A stretch of DNA of 64,000 nucleotides. Origin: Diphasiastrum complanatum. Lineage: Eukaryota; Streptophyta; Lycopodiopsida; Lycopodiales; Lycopodiaceae. The position numbers and the translations under genes were made by a program. The notes under the pieces were generated by a model that had not been told where the DNA came from, ran no database searches, and saw only the letters and a list, made by a program, of their open reading frames with translations. Shown here one piece after another: positions 44,877 through 56,463 of this stretch. Numbering within the stretch: position 1 is the first letter of the stretch; the number at the start of each line of letters is the position of its first letter. The stretch lies in assembly GCA_029204225.1 (NCBI GenBank), contig CM055095.1, positions 19,863,450 through 19,927,449 of the forward strand. Direction: 5' to 3'.

Positions 44877-45558
44877 CAAGGTTGCATCGAACCACGGTTC
44901 GAACTGCCTTTCACGGTTCGAACTATCGAATCGTTTGGACCCGGTTCGAATCATTCGGACCCGGTTCGAACCGTTCGAACCGTCTACTAGGCCCTAAACC
45001 CGATTTCCGAACAATCTACAGTCCAAACTCCTACGGCCTAGACTCTACCTAGCTAGTAGCTACCTACTACCTAGTACCATTTAATATCCATAATACATAA
45101 TACATATCAATAATCAGACTAGTCAGTGACTCAGACACTGGTCACTAGTAAGTACTAAGTTGTAAGTTGTAACTTGTAACTAGTTAGTAGTCAGTGGTCA
45201 CTGGTCAGTGCCAAGTGGTCACTATTATAATTTATCAGCTCTGAGCTCAAGCCTCACATTTCAGTTATACTCCTAATTTCAATTTTCTAAACCGTAAGTT
45301 CCAAGTTTGAAGTGGCAAGTAGTTCTCTTAAGACTTAAACTTGGGTCATTATGTTTTGATACGACAGGTCACAGGTCGTGACTCTTATCTGATTATCTTG
45401 ATTCCTGATATCTGTAAATTTAGAGAAAATTGTTTAGCTATTAGGTATCTGTACAGTGAATATATGACTAGTACATCAGAAAAAATCATTTTTTTTTGAA
45501 AAATGGAAAAGACAGGTTCAAACCACAAAGAATCGGTTCGAACCGGGGTGTAACCTTG
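44877..45558. mobile_element. hAT-type non-autonomous element (MITE), 682 bp
   Basis: The left end CAAGGTTGCA and right end (reverse complement CAAGGTTACA) are imperfect terminal inverted repeats that continue with GGTTCGAA-containing sequence. They are flanked by a perfect 8-bp direct repeat GTTTGAAT at 44869-44876 and 45559-45566. An 8-bp TSD with CA-type ends is diagnostic of the hAT superfamily. The left subterminal region carries several GGTTCGAA copies (44890-44985) and the right end two, like hAT transposase-binding repeats. No transposase ORF is present. The middle has many short AGTCA/GGTCACT-type inverted motifs. Confidence 0.85.
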
Positions 45559-45566
45559 GTTTGAAT

Positions 45567-48500
45567 CTGGCAATACGCCCACCATCTTGCCTCTTATTCT
45601 CCACAATATTTTATATTGCATATTAATCCTGGTTCCATGAAATAAATAGTTGACAAGCATCTTGCACATAGATATGGCATGCTTGTAAACCCAACCTACA
45701 ATTTTTACCTTGAATAGTGCTCTTGAATCGGAGATTCCACATATATGTCTATGCTCATGAGTGTATCGCCCTTTTGGATGAACTGCCCTCCTATTATCTT
45801 GTATGTATTGTGGATGGTCTTGATCTTCAACAAATGGGTGGGTAATTATTGTGATGATTGTGCTCAAGTAATAACATACTTTTGCTGATGCTAGAAATAT
45901 AGCTTGTTGTGATGCAAACAAGACAAAATGTGTGATATTATTTGTTGCATACAACACACAGTCTTTGTTATAGAGGTCCTAACTTTGATGCTATATATCG
46001 TGAAGAATGCAAATAATGGCTTGATCAATCCATAGGATGATTCCACACGTGTGGAGCTTGTTCTCACTTGTGAAGGATAGGCCTAGGTAGGCATGCTATT
46101 ACCAAAGTTCAAGAGATGTAACGTCATCTGTCAAGTTTCTATTAGTTAGAATCTCTCTCCTTGAATCTAGGAATTTCGGAGAGGTGCAATTTGATTGGAT
46201 GCCTCTAAATTAAAGGGTAGACTTTAGGAGTAGGCTAAGGATTGATCACATGGCACTCTCACATGTGAGATCAGCTCGGGCTAGTTTTGTGTATGATCTT
46301 TTTGGAGCTCATGTTACACATTGGAAATTGGAGAGTTGAATACGATTATTTCACATACAAGCTTTTGTAGATCTCTCTTTTACATGCAATCTTTTGCGTT
46401 GAATGCATTAATTACCATATTTTTTGAAACCCCGTTAGCAACTAATGCTTGAGTATTAATGAGACATAAATAATGTTGTTTGGCTAAGATTATTTGCTTA
46501 TTGAATTCAATGTTATTGCTTAGATCCTTTGACTTTTTTGGTTGCATATATATTGTTTCTAAGCTTTACCTTATGACATATTTGACTTCTCAATTTTAAT
46601 TTGTGAAAATGGATATATACTAATTTTAGAATTAGATATATTAGTACTTTGTTCTCAGCTCTATATTTGTATAGCTTGTTGTTCACACGTGCGAAGGTAT
46701 TTGGATCATAAATACTTAGTTTTTTTTTTATTGTTCTTGTTTGCTTATCAACACTGTGTCGTTTTTCTAGCTTTCAATATTGATGGAAATACATGTAGGA
46801 ATGCCTCCAATCCTTCTTGTGGATTGAATAGATCCATTTAAAGTCCATAAATTTCACATCTTTACATGGTATGAAGCCTTGTTTAAGAGGTTGTGTTTGA
46901 TCTGTTGTAAAGTCCTTTGATCCGTTGTAAAGTCCAAAAATAACATTCTTTTGAGAGCAAAAAGCTAGTCTTGGTGAGGCGAGTTTCTAACAAGTGGTAA
47001 CATTGAAAATTTGGGATCCATCATTGCAAGTAGGCTTTAGGTGTCTTTCCACACGTGTGAAATTTTGTAGGAATAGAGAGTAAGTCATTTCTTTGAGTTA
47101 GTCCCACATTAGCATGTATTGACATTTTGATAAACTTTTTGATGTTCGGTGTGGAAAAAACTACAAGGATTTCAAATCTATTGATAGATTTAAGTTTGGA
47201 TCATCAAATCCATTGTTTTGATCTATTGTTCATGTATCAGAAAGTTCTTTTACAAGCTTGATCTGAAATTTTACAAGAGAAGAAGGTCACTTGTCCCATG
47301 GACCTCCCATTATGAGTTGGGCCCTTCCAAACTTGAGTACATGGACCAAAAGTTAAAACATGCTACTTGGGTCCTCAAAACCATATACATTGCCCCAACT
47401 TCATTAAATATGGCATTAATCCCATGAAGTCACGCAATCCAAGCTTGGAGAAAGCTCTGTACTCGCCATACTATCTCTGGAGAAGATCCCACGCAAGGAG
47501 AAAATAAACTTTGATGACCCTTGACAACCGTCCACGAGGGTGTATCTTCTGGTACCTCGACTTCGCAGTTAGAGCATCAACAGAGGAATCCAAGGACAAA
47601 TAGTGGCTTCTAACACTTCATATACAAGGGGTAGACAAGCAAGGTAATCTTGCAAATGAGGAGGAGAAAGATGGTAAGGAATCATCTCTAATAACGTCAA
47701 CCACATAACAAGCAAATTGCAATTCAATTGGTTTTTGGTGGATAAATATGGGGCAAATTTCCACATAATATTCCAAAGGGATGTTTTCTCAGCTCAACTC
47801 TTTTATCATGGTGCTAAAAGTCATTTTTTACAAGAAGTGATCATGGTGTTGGTTTTGGATTCTAATCTAACTTCATGTGAGAACTCAACAAATTTCAAAA
47901 GTGATTTTTGCAGGTCTGCATATTCACTCACGGAAAATGATAGTTTGCAAAACTTGGTCGAAAATGCATCCAAAGGGTTGAACTAGCCCAAGGTTGAAAA
48001 TGCACTCGAAGAGTTGGAGTATCATAAGATCGAAAGAAGCCCAAGGTCAGAATCACAAGGCTGAAATAAAGTGAGATCATGATCTAAATTGATTCTTGGC
48101 CTAGATTGACAGGTTGAATTAAATCGATTCAACTCGACCCAATATTCGATCCAAGTTGGCTGTCAATCTTCAAGGTCGAAATTAGAATTGATTTTTAGGG
48201 TCAAAATACAAAATCGAACTTTTGATTTGTGTATACTTATACAAGATCTTCTTCAATGGACGATCTACTACAACTATTCACAAATTAGTTGGCAGTAGTT
48301 ATTTCCATTAAGCAGTCTTCTAATCTAATTCAACATCTAATTAGCATTCTTGTTTATATATGAGATTCGTTGAAACATTTTGTAAGTGTTGCAACCAAGC
48401 GCATTTTGCCAAGAAAAGAGGAGCATCACACTTTCTTTTAAGAGAGCTGACACAATTGCATCTATTATAGATTCATGCTTTCTATAGCTATATGACAATA

Positions 48501-49049
48501 GCTAACAGTTCCATTCATTAATGATTCTCCAATGATTTGTTGTGATGTAAAAATGTCATGTGCATTCAAACTATATAATGTACATGATTCATTTGCGCAC
48601 TCCATCACTTCTATTTTGCAAATTGTTGTTCATTATTTAATACTTCAATGTAGTTCAGCTCTTTAGAAATGAAGGATCAACATTAGACTAAATCATTTCA
48701 GTGCATGGTTGTCATTGACACTTCAGACACTATTTTATTTATTTATCAATTTTGTTGTTTAGTTTATTACATTCATGCACTTACTTTTGAATTCTATTTA
48801 TCATGAATACATAATATATGTGTCTGAACAAGAGCTCTATTTAGAATAATTGTGTCAATGAACCACAAGTAGTTCTATCAATGTAGTAGATTGATTATTG
48901 TTTGAAATACAACAGTTCTAAACCTTAGTCCATCTCTTTTTCGGCCATATTTTCTTCTTCATGGGAACAAGGATTACAGTCTGAAACTAGCAAAATGGAT
49001 TCAATTCGATAGCTATGGATCTATAATGAAGCAGTAATTTTTCTACGAT
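45567..49049. other. AT-rich region without recognisable genes, probably decayed gypsy interior
   Basis: Only short ORFs (e.g. 47218-47427, 47717-47986) without motifs. Because a gypsy 3' end and LTR follow at 49.05 kb in plus orientation, the last 2-3 kb may be its unrecognisable interior. Several palindromic CACACGTGTG motifs occur. Confidence 0.4.
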
Positions 49050-49144
49050 GACACATCCTCCATCATAACTACTTAACCGAGGCGATCAAGCTGATCAAAC
49101 AAGCGTCTTCATTTTTGAGGACAAAAATGTTTAAGTAGGGGGAG
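49050..49144 (+). pseudogene. Gypsy polyprotein 3' end and polypurine tract
   Basis: Reads SSFLRTKMFK followed by TAG, a tail typical of some plant gypsy polyproteins. A purine tract AGGGGGAG then directly abuts the LTR at 49145. No integrase core is recognisable upstream. Confidence 0.55.
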
Positions 49145-50401
49145 TGTCATGTACTTTTAGTACATCAGTGCTTTTCAAAACAATATAATATCCATTGTAA
49201 GCTTTGTAGGCCCAAAAGGAGCTATTGTGAAGAATTGAAAAAGATTATCTATGTTAGATATAGGGGTCTTATGTTTTTTATATCAAGCATCTAGGTGTAG
49301 GATGTTGATAGGACCAAATTTGGCACAGATGGCAAATTACCCATTTCCACTTGTAATGCCACTATTTAGCCAAAATAGAGTAAGAGGCTAAACTCTTGCC
49401 AATTAGAGTGTAGACAAGTGTAATACTTTTGTTTGATGAAATTTAAGAGGTCCAATAGGATTTAGAGGTGGAACCTTGAGGGGTCCAATAGAATTTGAGG
49501 TTTGCTTGAAAATGGTCCAATAGAATTTAGAGGTGAATGGATCAATGGTCCAATAGGATTAAGAGGTGGCAAAAGTGTGGTCCAATCATAGTTAAGCATA
49601 GTGGTAGCTCGTGGATCTACTAGTATCATTGTACTTCTCATTTGGATCTAATTGATTTAGAGATTGAGTGAATTTTGAGTGTAAGTGATTTTCTAGCTTT
49701 CTCTCTCTACCCGAGAGCTCATGATGATTTTTTCTCTCTACCCGAGGAGAGCAGCTTGTTTTTACTTAGAATAATTTTTGAATACTTCCCACACATGTGA
49801 GTGAGAGTTGGAAGTGAGTGAATGCATGTAGTAGATCAAAGATAGATCTTGAATCTCAATCTAGTCTTGATCTTGGTGCATCTACACACCTTAGGAGATC
49901 ACAAGTACATGTTGTGGACAGTCCACACGTGTGAATTCAATAGCTATTAGCCTTAATAACAAGGCGGTTCCATCTTTAGGCCCTCCAAAGTAATTAATAA
50001 GGATAATAGGCCAACAAGGGCCCAATGAAGTTTGAATAATACTTAACAAGGGCTAACTATCCCTCAAGATAGTTATGTTTAGTTAAGTAAGAGCATTGTC
50101 TATAACTAGGCAAGAGACATCATTTGTGAATCTTTTGGCTCATTTGCAAGTGAGAGCTTCTAGCTTCCTTGTGAATGTGAGCCATAGGGATCTCCATTGC
50201 TAGGTCTCATGTGCCCTATCCACATGAATCAATGCTCATTTACATTGCTTTGTACTCTTCATTTCATTTCTATTGTGATTCTATGGAGATCCTTGTGTTT
50301 TTAGCTTTCTATGGATATGCTATCTTGAATGCTTTGTACTTTTCTTGCTCTTAGCTTTACTTCCATTGTAATTGCTATTTGCTTAGATTTGGCACATGAC
50401 A
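49145..50401 (+). repeat. Gypsy LTR, 1257 bp (TGTCATG…CATGACA)
   Basis: Begins TGTCATG right after the purine tract and ends CATGACA, a perfect 7-bp inverted repeat. It is probably the 3' LTR of a decayed element. The 5' LTR was not found. It contains an internal array of five ~33-bp repeats at 49449-49590. Confidence 0.75.
49449..49590 (+). repeat. Five-copy ~33-bp repeat inside the LTR
   Basis: The core GTCCAATAGRATTTAGAGGT starts at about 49449, 49482, 49514, 49548 and 49580 (last copy partial). Spacing is 32-34 bases with diverging spacers. Confidence 0.85.
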
Positions 50402-52260
50402 TTATCAAATACCAATTTTTGTAGAATCAACACTATTGCCTATTCATTTTCTATATAGTATTCATTATTTCCAATTTAAAGAATCTTATGTGGATGGATA
50501 CGTGGCAAATATGAGAATGAATGCACCTTTGATTATGGCGCCATACATATACAAGTAAGTAAGCTTCTTTTTTTCAAAATTTAGCTATTGCTATATTTCT
50601 TGAGCTAGCATGTTAGAAGTTTACCCTGACTCACATGCCAATTTGTTATTGCAGTGAATATTGGATTGTATATGTTTTTGGAATTATATGTAAATAGCGA
50701 CGGTATACGCAACCCGGTGTGCATAAAAATGAATTCAATGTCGCACATGCACATGGCTACAAAAAAAATTATACGGATGTTGATTGAATACTTTCCTATG
50801 CTAGGTGCAACGACGTACATGAAATTGGAGTGGGATAGATGCAAAGGTGATTTTTGTATTTCTTTTTAACATCTCAGATATCACTTCAGCGCGAGTTTTC
50901 ATTTTTCGTATTTAACTGACGCTCACGGTGCATGTTGAAATGATATCTCATTGTTTTTCATTTTCAAATTTCTAATATCAATTCAACGCACACTTGCAAT
51001 CTTTGTAAATTTTCATTCATATCCTTGCGCGCTGAACCAATATCTCATCATATTCTAGTACATTAACATAGTTTTCTGTTTCGTTTGTCTGTGTAGTCCT
51101 CCCAACAACAAGATAATATTAGTTGCTGATGGTATACAGTCTTCAATGCAAGATCACTTTTTATGTGGCTCGCTCTACAGGACTCTATTCCAGATATACG
51201 GAAGGTCATATATTTATTTAGAAAATTTTCGTGAATTTATTATTGTCAATCATGAGATAGTCCTTGTCATATTCCTTACATATGTTTCTAATCCAAATTT
51301 TCTTATGAAATTTGTTTTTTCATTTTTCTTACGCAGTCACGCCACAAGGGATATGGCATTTTCAACGTGAACCTTTAAAGACATTGGTGGAAATTTTCTA
51401 CCCTGTAGATATTCCAAACGCTAGTCCAAGCAAAGGTTCTTCCATCTGGAGAACTAGATTTAGAAATCATAGAGCCAAAGATAGATTATACAAAAAAATA
51501 AATGGTCTCCCTTCATGTGGAAGAGCCAATATGTATTTCACATGTACAAAAATTTTTATACAAATATATTGAGATTTTATATATTCATGCATCTTCAATT
51601 TCGATTGTTGTTCCTATATCTTTGCATTTCAGATTCTTATTTTAGGTGCTTAGTGAATCAAAGCTAGTCCTCATGATCAAAGCTTGCTTCGGTAGGCAAT
51701 ATGACAACTAATCCTCTAAAAAAACTTTTTATTTATGGTATTATTCTTTGTCGACCTGGCAGTAGATAGATCTGAATTACACCTATGCACAGTAAATCGG
51801 GCAAAGGTTCTTTTTCTGAATTTTTAGGGTTTTAGTGATTTTTTGGTGTTTTTTGACAATTTTTCTGATGTTTCTAGAAATCTGCTAGGAAGGATTGTTC
51901 GCCCTTCAAACTAAAGATTTTGTGATCAAAATCGAAGGCGTCTGCGAAGGTTTCTTGAAAGAGGGCAAAAAGTTATCAACTCTGATGGCGATTTTTGCCT
52001 TCTCAAAATCTGACAGATTTGACCGATTTTTGTTGTTTTTTCTGATATCTCAAATCCAAATGGATCTTAAGATTGGTGATTTGAATAGCTTTTCGTTCTA
52101 CAATCAGATTAGATTTCAAACAAGCAAATCCACTCAAATCAAGCAAAATCACTCCCAAACTAACCCTAAATGCAGATCTAACACTATTCATGCCACGACA
52201 AGATGCCTAATGCAAGCTAACCATCCAACAAACATGCTGCAAACTAAAAAATTGGTGTAG
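50402..52260. other. Unrecognised AT-rich DNA with scattered ORFs
   Basis: ORFs at 50654-50869 and 51312-51572 have some protein-like composition (SIWRTRFRNHRAKDRLYKK) but no motif, and no joinable exons were found. The stretch left of 52260 may be the interior of the minus-strand gypsy element whose primer site is at 52261. Confidence 0.35.
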
Positions 52261-52279
52261 CTCCTCGACAACGGCGCCA
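52261..52279 (-). other. Gypsy primer-binding site (TGGCGCCGTTGTCG type)
   Basis: The minus strand reads TGGCGCCGTTGTCGAGGAG, the primer-site form common in Athila/Tat-type plant gypsy elements (not iMet). It lies 4 bases from a TGTAGTGGG… edge on the plus strand, as expected for the end of a minus-oriented 5' LTR. Confidence 0.8.
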
Positions 52280-52283
52280 AAAT

Positions 52284-52990
52284 TGTAGTGGGTTTCTTTC
52301 CTTGCCTAACCTCAATCCAAGATCTAATCAATCTAGCATCAAAGAGACGAAGTTAGTTGTCACGCATAGATTCGATCCCATGAGAGTGATAGTATAGTTC
52401 ATATTTCAGCATGATGGAAGATTCACATCTAACTCTAACATCCAATAACCCTAAGCATTAACACTACATCCACAACGAGATAGCCTACTCTTTCTCTTTC
52501 TCCCTTTCTTTCTCATAAAAAGTATAACAACATGAAATCCCAATAACAATCAGACCCAACAATTAGCAAAACACAAATAAAGCATGAGAGATGGAGGAAA
52601 AGTGATAGAAAGCAAGGACATTCATCAATCCATTTCACAAGAGAACCAATCTACTTTATTGAAATGAGGAAATGAACATGTGTAGGAACTCAAGTTGGTC
52701 CCTAGAGGAGGACCCTAGCCTCTGAATCTTATTGGTCCATTTCTGCCTCCCTGATTATTCAAATTTAAAAAAGAGAGGGAACCATCCAAATTGGAGGGAA
52801 ACCCAACTTTATTCACTAACTTGACATTTAGGCCCTACGACATTAAAAGTCCCGCAAAAAAGGCCTAAAGTCCTTTTATTGACTTGTAATTAATCAAATA
52901 ACTATGTGATCATCGGGTTGGACTTACACACGCAGGGTGCCAAATCCCTCTCACTTATTAGCTAGGGTTAGAATTTCCTTGGCATCTGCA
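52284..52990 (-). repeat. Candidate 5' LTR of a minus-strand Athila/Tat-like gypsy element
   Basis: Begins TGTAGTGGG on the plus strand, next to the primer site. The far boundary is not resolved and must lie before the copia fragment at 53003. Confidence 0.5.
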
Positions 52991-53002
52991 ACCCTCCAAC
53001 AC

Positions 53003-53290
53003 TTCACTCCTCCTTTGGCACTTGTACATAAGCTTTACACCCAGGGACTCGAAACTTGTCAATTTTAGGCTTCATTCCCGTAAGAGATTCTTCGGGAGTT
53101 ACATTTGGAACCGCAATTAGACACCCATCTTTGACAAATTCAACCTTCAAATGTTGATTTGCCATCACACCAACAGAAAAATCTTTTTCAGTGCATGAAC
53201 ATAAAGCACATTGGGAATATTCTTGATCTTACCATCGAGAAACTGCACAGGTACATTACTGACACCTTGAATTTGGCATTCTTCCACATT
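53003..53290 (-). pseudogene. Copia protease fused to integrase C-terminus by internal deletion
   Basis: On the minus strand, VSNVPVQFLDGKIKNIPNVL and GVMANQHLKVEFVKDGC (protease end) continue in frame into LIAVPNVTPEESLTGMKPK and FRVPGCKAYVQVPKEE (integrase C-terminus), then TGA. The whole integrase core is missing, yet the frame is kept. Directly after PKEE codons (AAAGGAGGAG) comes TGTTGGAGGG-like sequence that may be LTR. Confidence 0.8.
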
Positions 53291-53292
53291 GG

Positions 53293-53761
53293 TGTTACAA
53301 CTCTCATGAATCTCCGATCGCCTTGAAGGTTCTGCACACCCCATACCAGTGACGATGCACCGTACCTTCCCATCCATAGGGTCACAACCGACCCACCCCC
53401 ATGCACTAGAGCTATCGACATAGTCATAAACAGTTGAGCCTCCTACGATAATTGGTGTCTCATACCACCAGCCATCACACTCGGCTCTCTCTAGCATACA
53501 TCTCCTGGCCTGGAGATACATCCTGGCTCATGCACGTGCTCTCCATCCACCAACTCCCGGGTAGACTGAGTGAACGGAAAGAGAGAAACCCCACCACTAT
53601 ATAAGCATAGTATAGTGAGTCCCATCCAGCACAGTCCAGCCGGTGACACGTGACCACCTAGGGTGGTGACACGTGGCACCCAAACATGTCAATAATGCTA
53701 GACCTGTGTCATGCCCCTTGTGAGGCCGTCACTGAAGGGCATACCATTATGGTACATAACA
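53293..53761 (-). repeat. Gypsy (chromovirus) 3' LTR
   Basis: Plus-strand ends TGTTAC…CATAACA (TGTTA/TAACA inverted repeat), 469 bp. On the minus strand it follows a long purine tract. The left outer side directly joins the copia fragment at 53290. No 5' LTR partner is present in the window. Confidence 0.75.
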
Positions 53762-53776
53762 TCCCCCCCCCCTTCC
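53762..53776 (-). other. Polypurine tract
   Basis: The minus strand reads GGAAGGGGGGGGGGA, directly before the LTR and just after the end of the gypsy polyprotein. Confidence 0.8.
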
Positions 53777-53779
53777 AAT

Positions 53780-54583
53780 AAAAACTTCCTTCTATGGGAA
53801 AGACCAGGGAATCTAAGTCTCAAATCATCTTCTTTCTCCCAAGTGGCCACATCATCTGACTTATCTTTCCGACGAATCAAATGTTCATGAATCAAACAAT
53901 TTCTCCGCTGATGTCGTCGGGTATCCATGATCCTTTCCAGTTTATGGGGTACAAAGGCAGTCAAATTCAGCAGTAACACTAGATCATCTGCGTGAATCAA
54001 GTCATTTTTTCCACCAAGTCATTCTTTTAAACGACTAACATAGAATACAGAATGAACCTTAGTTCCAACAAGGAGTTCTAGTCTATACGCAACCCTACCA
54101 ATTTTGTCAAGAACTTTGAAAGGACCGCTTAAACGTGGAGATAACTTTGGACATTTCTCTGTTCGAAGTGTCTTAGAGTCTTTGGGAATTCTAAGATACA
54201 CCCAATTACCAATCCCAAATTCTCGAGGAGCACGACTTTGGTTAGCATAGAATTGGGCTCTCAGTCCTGAGCCTCCTGATCTAATGCTTTCCCTAGCCAC
54301 CTGCAACATTTCTTGCATATCATGCAAGAAATCTGCTGCAACTTGAACCTTGAGGCCTTTGAGTCCAACGAAGATAGGGGAACGAGGCTGAAAGTCATAC
54401 AAGAGCATAAAAGGACTAAAACTAGTGGCAGAATGATTCATACTATTGTATGCGAACTCAACCATTGGGAGGTACTTTTATCAATCTAATTGTCACTTGG
54501 AAAGATATGTGCGAAGCATATTTTCCATCGACTGATTGACACGTTCAGTCTGACCATTGGTTTCTGGGTGATCCGAAGACTTA
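53780..54583 (-). pseudogene. Gypsy integrase C-terminus with chromodomain
   Basis: On the minus strand: DHPETNGQTERVNQSMENML (core end) and MVEFAYNSMNHSATSFSPFM, then a basic tail VYLRIPKDSKTLRTEK and LSPRLSGPFKVLDKIGRVAY. HSVFYVSRLKE follows. After a stop, RRHQRRNCLIHEHLIRRKDK and DVATWEKEDDLRLRFPGL form a chromodomain, as in chromoviruses, which targets integration to marked chromatin. It ends LLEGGGDVM at the purine tract. Upstream pol is cut off at about 54583. Confidence 0.9.
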
Positions 54584-54681
54584 AAGTAATTTCTAGTCTT
54601 TCAAAATTGTTATGGGGTTTTACTTTTCTTAATGTTTTTCCATTAGTATCTAAAGCACATGAGTTAACCTCCCTCGACCTT

Positions 54682-54685
<4 letters not shown>

Positions 54686-54772
<87 letters not shown>
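54686..54772. repeat. (CT)n microsatellite, about 43 units
   Basis: Uninterrupted TC/CT dinucleotide run. Confidence 0.98.
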
Positions 54773-54775
<3 letters not shown>

Positions 54776-56048
54776 AAATCTATGGATTATGGTGTGGGTA
54801 GTGTTAGTGTGGTTGGGGTTAAAATAGAGTTAGTTTAGGAAGCAACTAAAATAACCAACTAGATCTTAGTTAGAACTCTCCTAGTGGAACTAACCCTTTT
54901 GACAGGCATAGGGCTGCTCTACCACTTTATCTACACCCAACAAATGTTTATAGTTTTGATTCTTTTTAGCACTCAATGACTCCTTGGGCAAGGGCAAATT
55001 CAATTATCTGCTATATGTTTTTAGGATTTTTTAGTTTGTCTTTTTTTGGCTTTTAATCTTTTCTAGAGAAATCGTCAGAAGCAACATGTATCAACGTACT
55101 TGCAATCTCACATATTAATCCAAGATCGCATTATTTTGGATATACACTCTATTTTTCTGCTTTTATGATATGAATTGTTTTTTGGATTTTTTCAAGTCTA
55201 TCTCCTTTTTATGAATTATGTTAAAAGAAAGAACGATCTGATCTAGGATCTTATCGTCAAAGCTTGATCAAAGATCTACTTGCCCTAATGATATGGTTAT
55301 CCTTAACATGAAGAATTTACTAGGCGATACGAAGATCTAAGATCACAACAAAATTAGTCGTTGAAAGAGTAGATGCAAGATCACAAGAGGATTGAGTATC
55401 TCCACTAGATTTTCAACACTAGATCATATTGGTTTGATATCATCAAAAAGCCGTGCCTGCATTTGGACTTGAGAAATCAAAATTTTGAATCTAACAAATG
55501 TAGCAAAGTTTAGAAAGGGCTCTAATGTGGTTGAAGCTAAAAGGGACACCTACAAAACCGTGTGTCATAAAGGTTGGCATGTGAAATGTAGTGACATATT
55601 CATTAAAACTAGTCAATATAGGAAAAATGTTGCAAAACACAAGGCATACCTTGCTACACACTGAGTTCAACTTCTTTAATGACAACAAAGATAGACATCT
55701 CACCGTTGATTTGGCATGGTTGGACTGATGGAAATTTGATTGTTTTATCACCCTTCATCAAATTGTACTAGGATGGATATTGTGATCATGTTTTCACATG
55801 ACAAGGTGCATACATGGTGGCATGATCTAGACCATGCCAAGAGGCTTTTTGGAGCACAATTGTGTTAGCCCTAAACTTTGGATTAGGATGGCCTATAGCC
55901 AAAACTTAGGACGATGTATAAAAGGTGGAGACCTTAGCATAAGTCCATTGTCTACACAAAATAAAATTTGGATGTATTATACACAATACAATAGAGTCAA
56001 ATAAATTGTGACCTGCTATTGCAGGTCTGCCAAACCTATTGTACAGGT
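54773..56048. other. Intergenic stretch with a possible gypsy gag scrap
   Basis: At about 55700-55850 a frame-broken reading resembles FSHDKVHTWWHDLDHAK, like the capsid motif of the gag at 38.1 kb. Nothing else is supported. Confidence 0.4.
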
Positions 56049-56049
56049 T

Positions 56050-56086
<37 letters not shown>

Positions 56087-56102
56087 GAGAGAGAGAGAGA
56101 GA
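56049..56102. repeat. Compound microsatellite (GT)n(AT)n(GA)n
   Basis: About 14 GT units, 5 AT units and 8 GA units in a row, 0.36 kb downstream of the lipase stop codon. Confidence 0.97.
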
Positions 56103-56463
56103 TGTGGTTGTCTATACAGATGAGGACCACCCCAGACAAACGAGAGTATATATAAGGCCAAAAGACGGAACAAAAAATCTTCATGGTACACACTTGATCT
56201 GGAATTTGGAATGATGGAGCCAATTTCCAAAAGAGCTGATTGACCTTGCATTTTGGACATGAATATTTTGATACAAAAATATGGATGATCGTGAGTAGTT
56301 TGCAAAGCTATAATAATATGTGTGGTTGATCTTTAACGGTATAATTTGGAAACAATTGAATGCACACAAAATGATGTTGATCCTGAGTAGTCATCATATG
56401 TATTTTGTATAAATTGCAGCATACACTTGGTAAATCTTGATTAATCAGCTGCATTGTATATTC

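Noticed and set aside
49449-49590. CRISPR-like spaced repeats
   Set aside because: Five diverged copies with related spacers inside an LTR of a plant genome; not a CRISPR array.
50654-51572. Short ORFs with protein-like composition
   Set aside because: No recognisable domain and no consistent exon joins; kept only as an unrecognised interval.
54490-54777. 95-codon plus-strand ORF ending in Leu-Ser repeats
   Set aside because: Its 5' part is antisense to gypsy integrase and its 3' part is the CT microsatellite.
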